From the NCBI GenBank assembly GCA_023145315.1, contig JAGLEA010000141.1, forward strand, positions 1-6,103: a stretch of DNA of 6,103 nt. Reading direction: 5' to 3'. The position numbers and the translations under genes are program-made. Positions 5,930 to 6,103 of the stretch are shown in pieces; within the stretch, counting starts at the first letter, position 1, and each line of letters opens with the position of its first letter. Below the pieces are notes generated by a model. It was not told the DNA's origin, did no database searches, and was given only the letters and a program-made list of their open reading frames with translations. Source of the DNA: Psychrilyobacter sp. Lineage in GTDB: Bacteria; Fusobacteriota; Fusobacteriia; Fusobacteriales; Fusobacteriaceae.

Positions 5930-6103
5930 CTATTCACCCATAAATAATTTTATGTCATCTTCTACAGTTCCAATTCCTGCTATTCCAAAGTTTTCAACTA
6001 ATACATCTACAACTGCTGGAGATAGGAATGCTGGTAGTGTTGGTCCTAAATGAATATTTTTAACACCTAATGATAATAAAGCTAATAATACTATTACTGC
6101 TTT
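5930..6103 (-). CDS. hcp: Hybrid cluster protein / hydroxylamine reductase, C-terminal end only
   Basis: Last 57 residues of a gene that enters from the right edge, ending in TAG at 5932-5930. The segment opens KAVIVLLALLSLGVKNI, continues with HLGPTLPAFLSP and ends GTVEDDIKLFMGE, which is the characteristic C-terminus of Hcp. Hcp is a cytosolic Fe-S enzyme with a 4Fe-2S-2O hybrid cluster. It is described as a hydroxylamine reductase and, in enteric bacteria, as a nitric oxide reductase in nitrosative stress defence. In the family this segment follows directly after the glutamate that ligates the hybrid cluster, so the cluster ligands lie outside the window and cannot be checked. The full protein is usually about 540-555 residues. 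It is convergent with the MarR gene and shares the hairpin between them. Confidence 0.9.
   Translation of the reverse strand, partial: KAVIVLLALLSLGVKNIHLGPTLPAFLSPAVVDVLVENFGIAGIGTVEDDIKLFMGE

Noticed and set aside
1..6103. tRNA, rRNA, CRISPR array, insertion sequence or riboswitch
   Set aside because: Nearly all of the window is coding, and the three intergenic gaps longer than 60 bp show only promoters and hairpins. I saw no spaced repeats, transposase motifs, terminal inverted repeats or cloverleaf signals.

Overview
The window is a very AT-rich stretch of bacterial DNA, tightly packed with protein genes. The gene set is citrate lyase maturation, hybrid cluster protein and an ABC-F factor. 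Together with the base composition and codon use, it suggests a low-GC fermentative anaerobe. A Fusobacteriota member (Ilyobacter, Propionigenium, Cetobacterium or Fusobacterium type) is my best guess and a clostridial Bacillota species the alternative. This placement is inference, because no rRNA or other marker is present.

Layout. Minus strand, read right to left from 4306 to 1: an ABC-F ATPase (4306-2411), citC (2384-1332), citX (1330-830) and citG (827 to the left edge, lacking only its last few residues). The gaps are 26, 1 and 2 nt with no terminator between, so these four genes look like one transcription unit. It is driven by an extended -10 promoter at 4349-4376. Upstream, also on the minus strand, is a polar amino acid-type substrate-binding lipoprotein (5196-4444) with its own hairpin terminator (4381-4411). 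Divergent from it on the plus strand is a MarR-family regulator (5393-5860). The right edge holds the last 57 codons of hcp on the minus strand, convergent with the MarR gene. A strong 12-13 bp hairpin lies between them.

How the genes work together. CitG makes the precursor of the citrate lyase prosthetic group (triphosphoribosyl-dephospho-CoA). CitX transfers it to the acyl carrier subunit CitD. CitC acetylates the thiol of the prosthetic group to give active enzyme. The lyase subunits CitD, CitE and CitF are not in the window; they may lie past the left edge. The ABC-F factor at the head of the unit acts in translation and has no obvious metabolic tie to citrate. The binding lipoprotein has no permease or ATPase gene beside it here. 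The MarR regulator may control itself and the divergent lipoprotein gene.

I found no mobile element, CRISPR array, RNA gene or clearly undescribed system. The points of interest are gene order, operon membership, start-site choice and compact regulatory overlaps.
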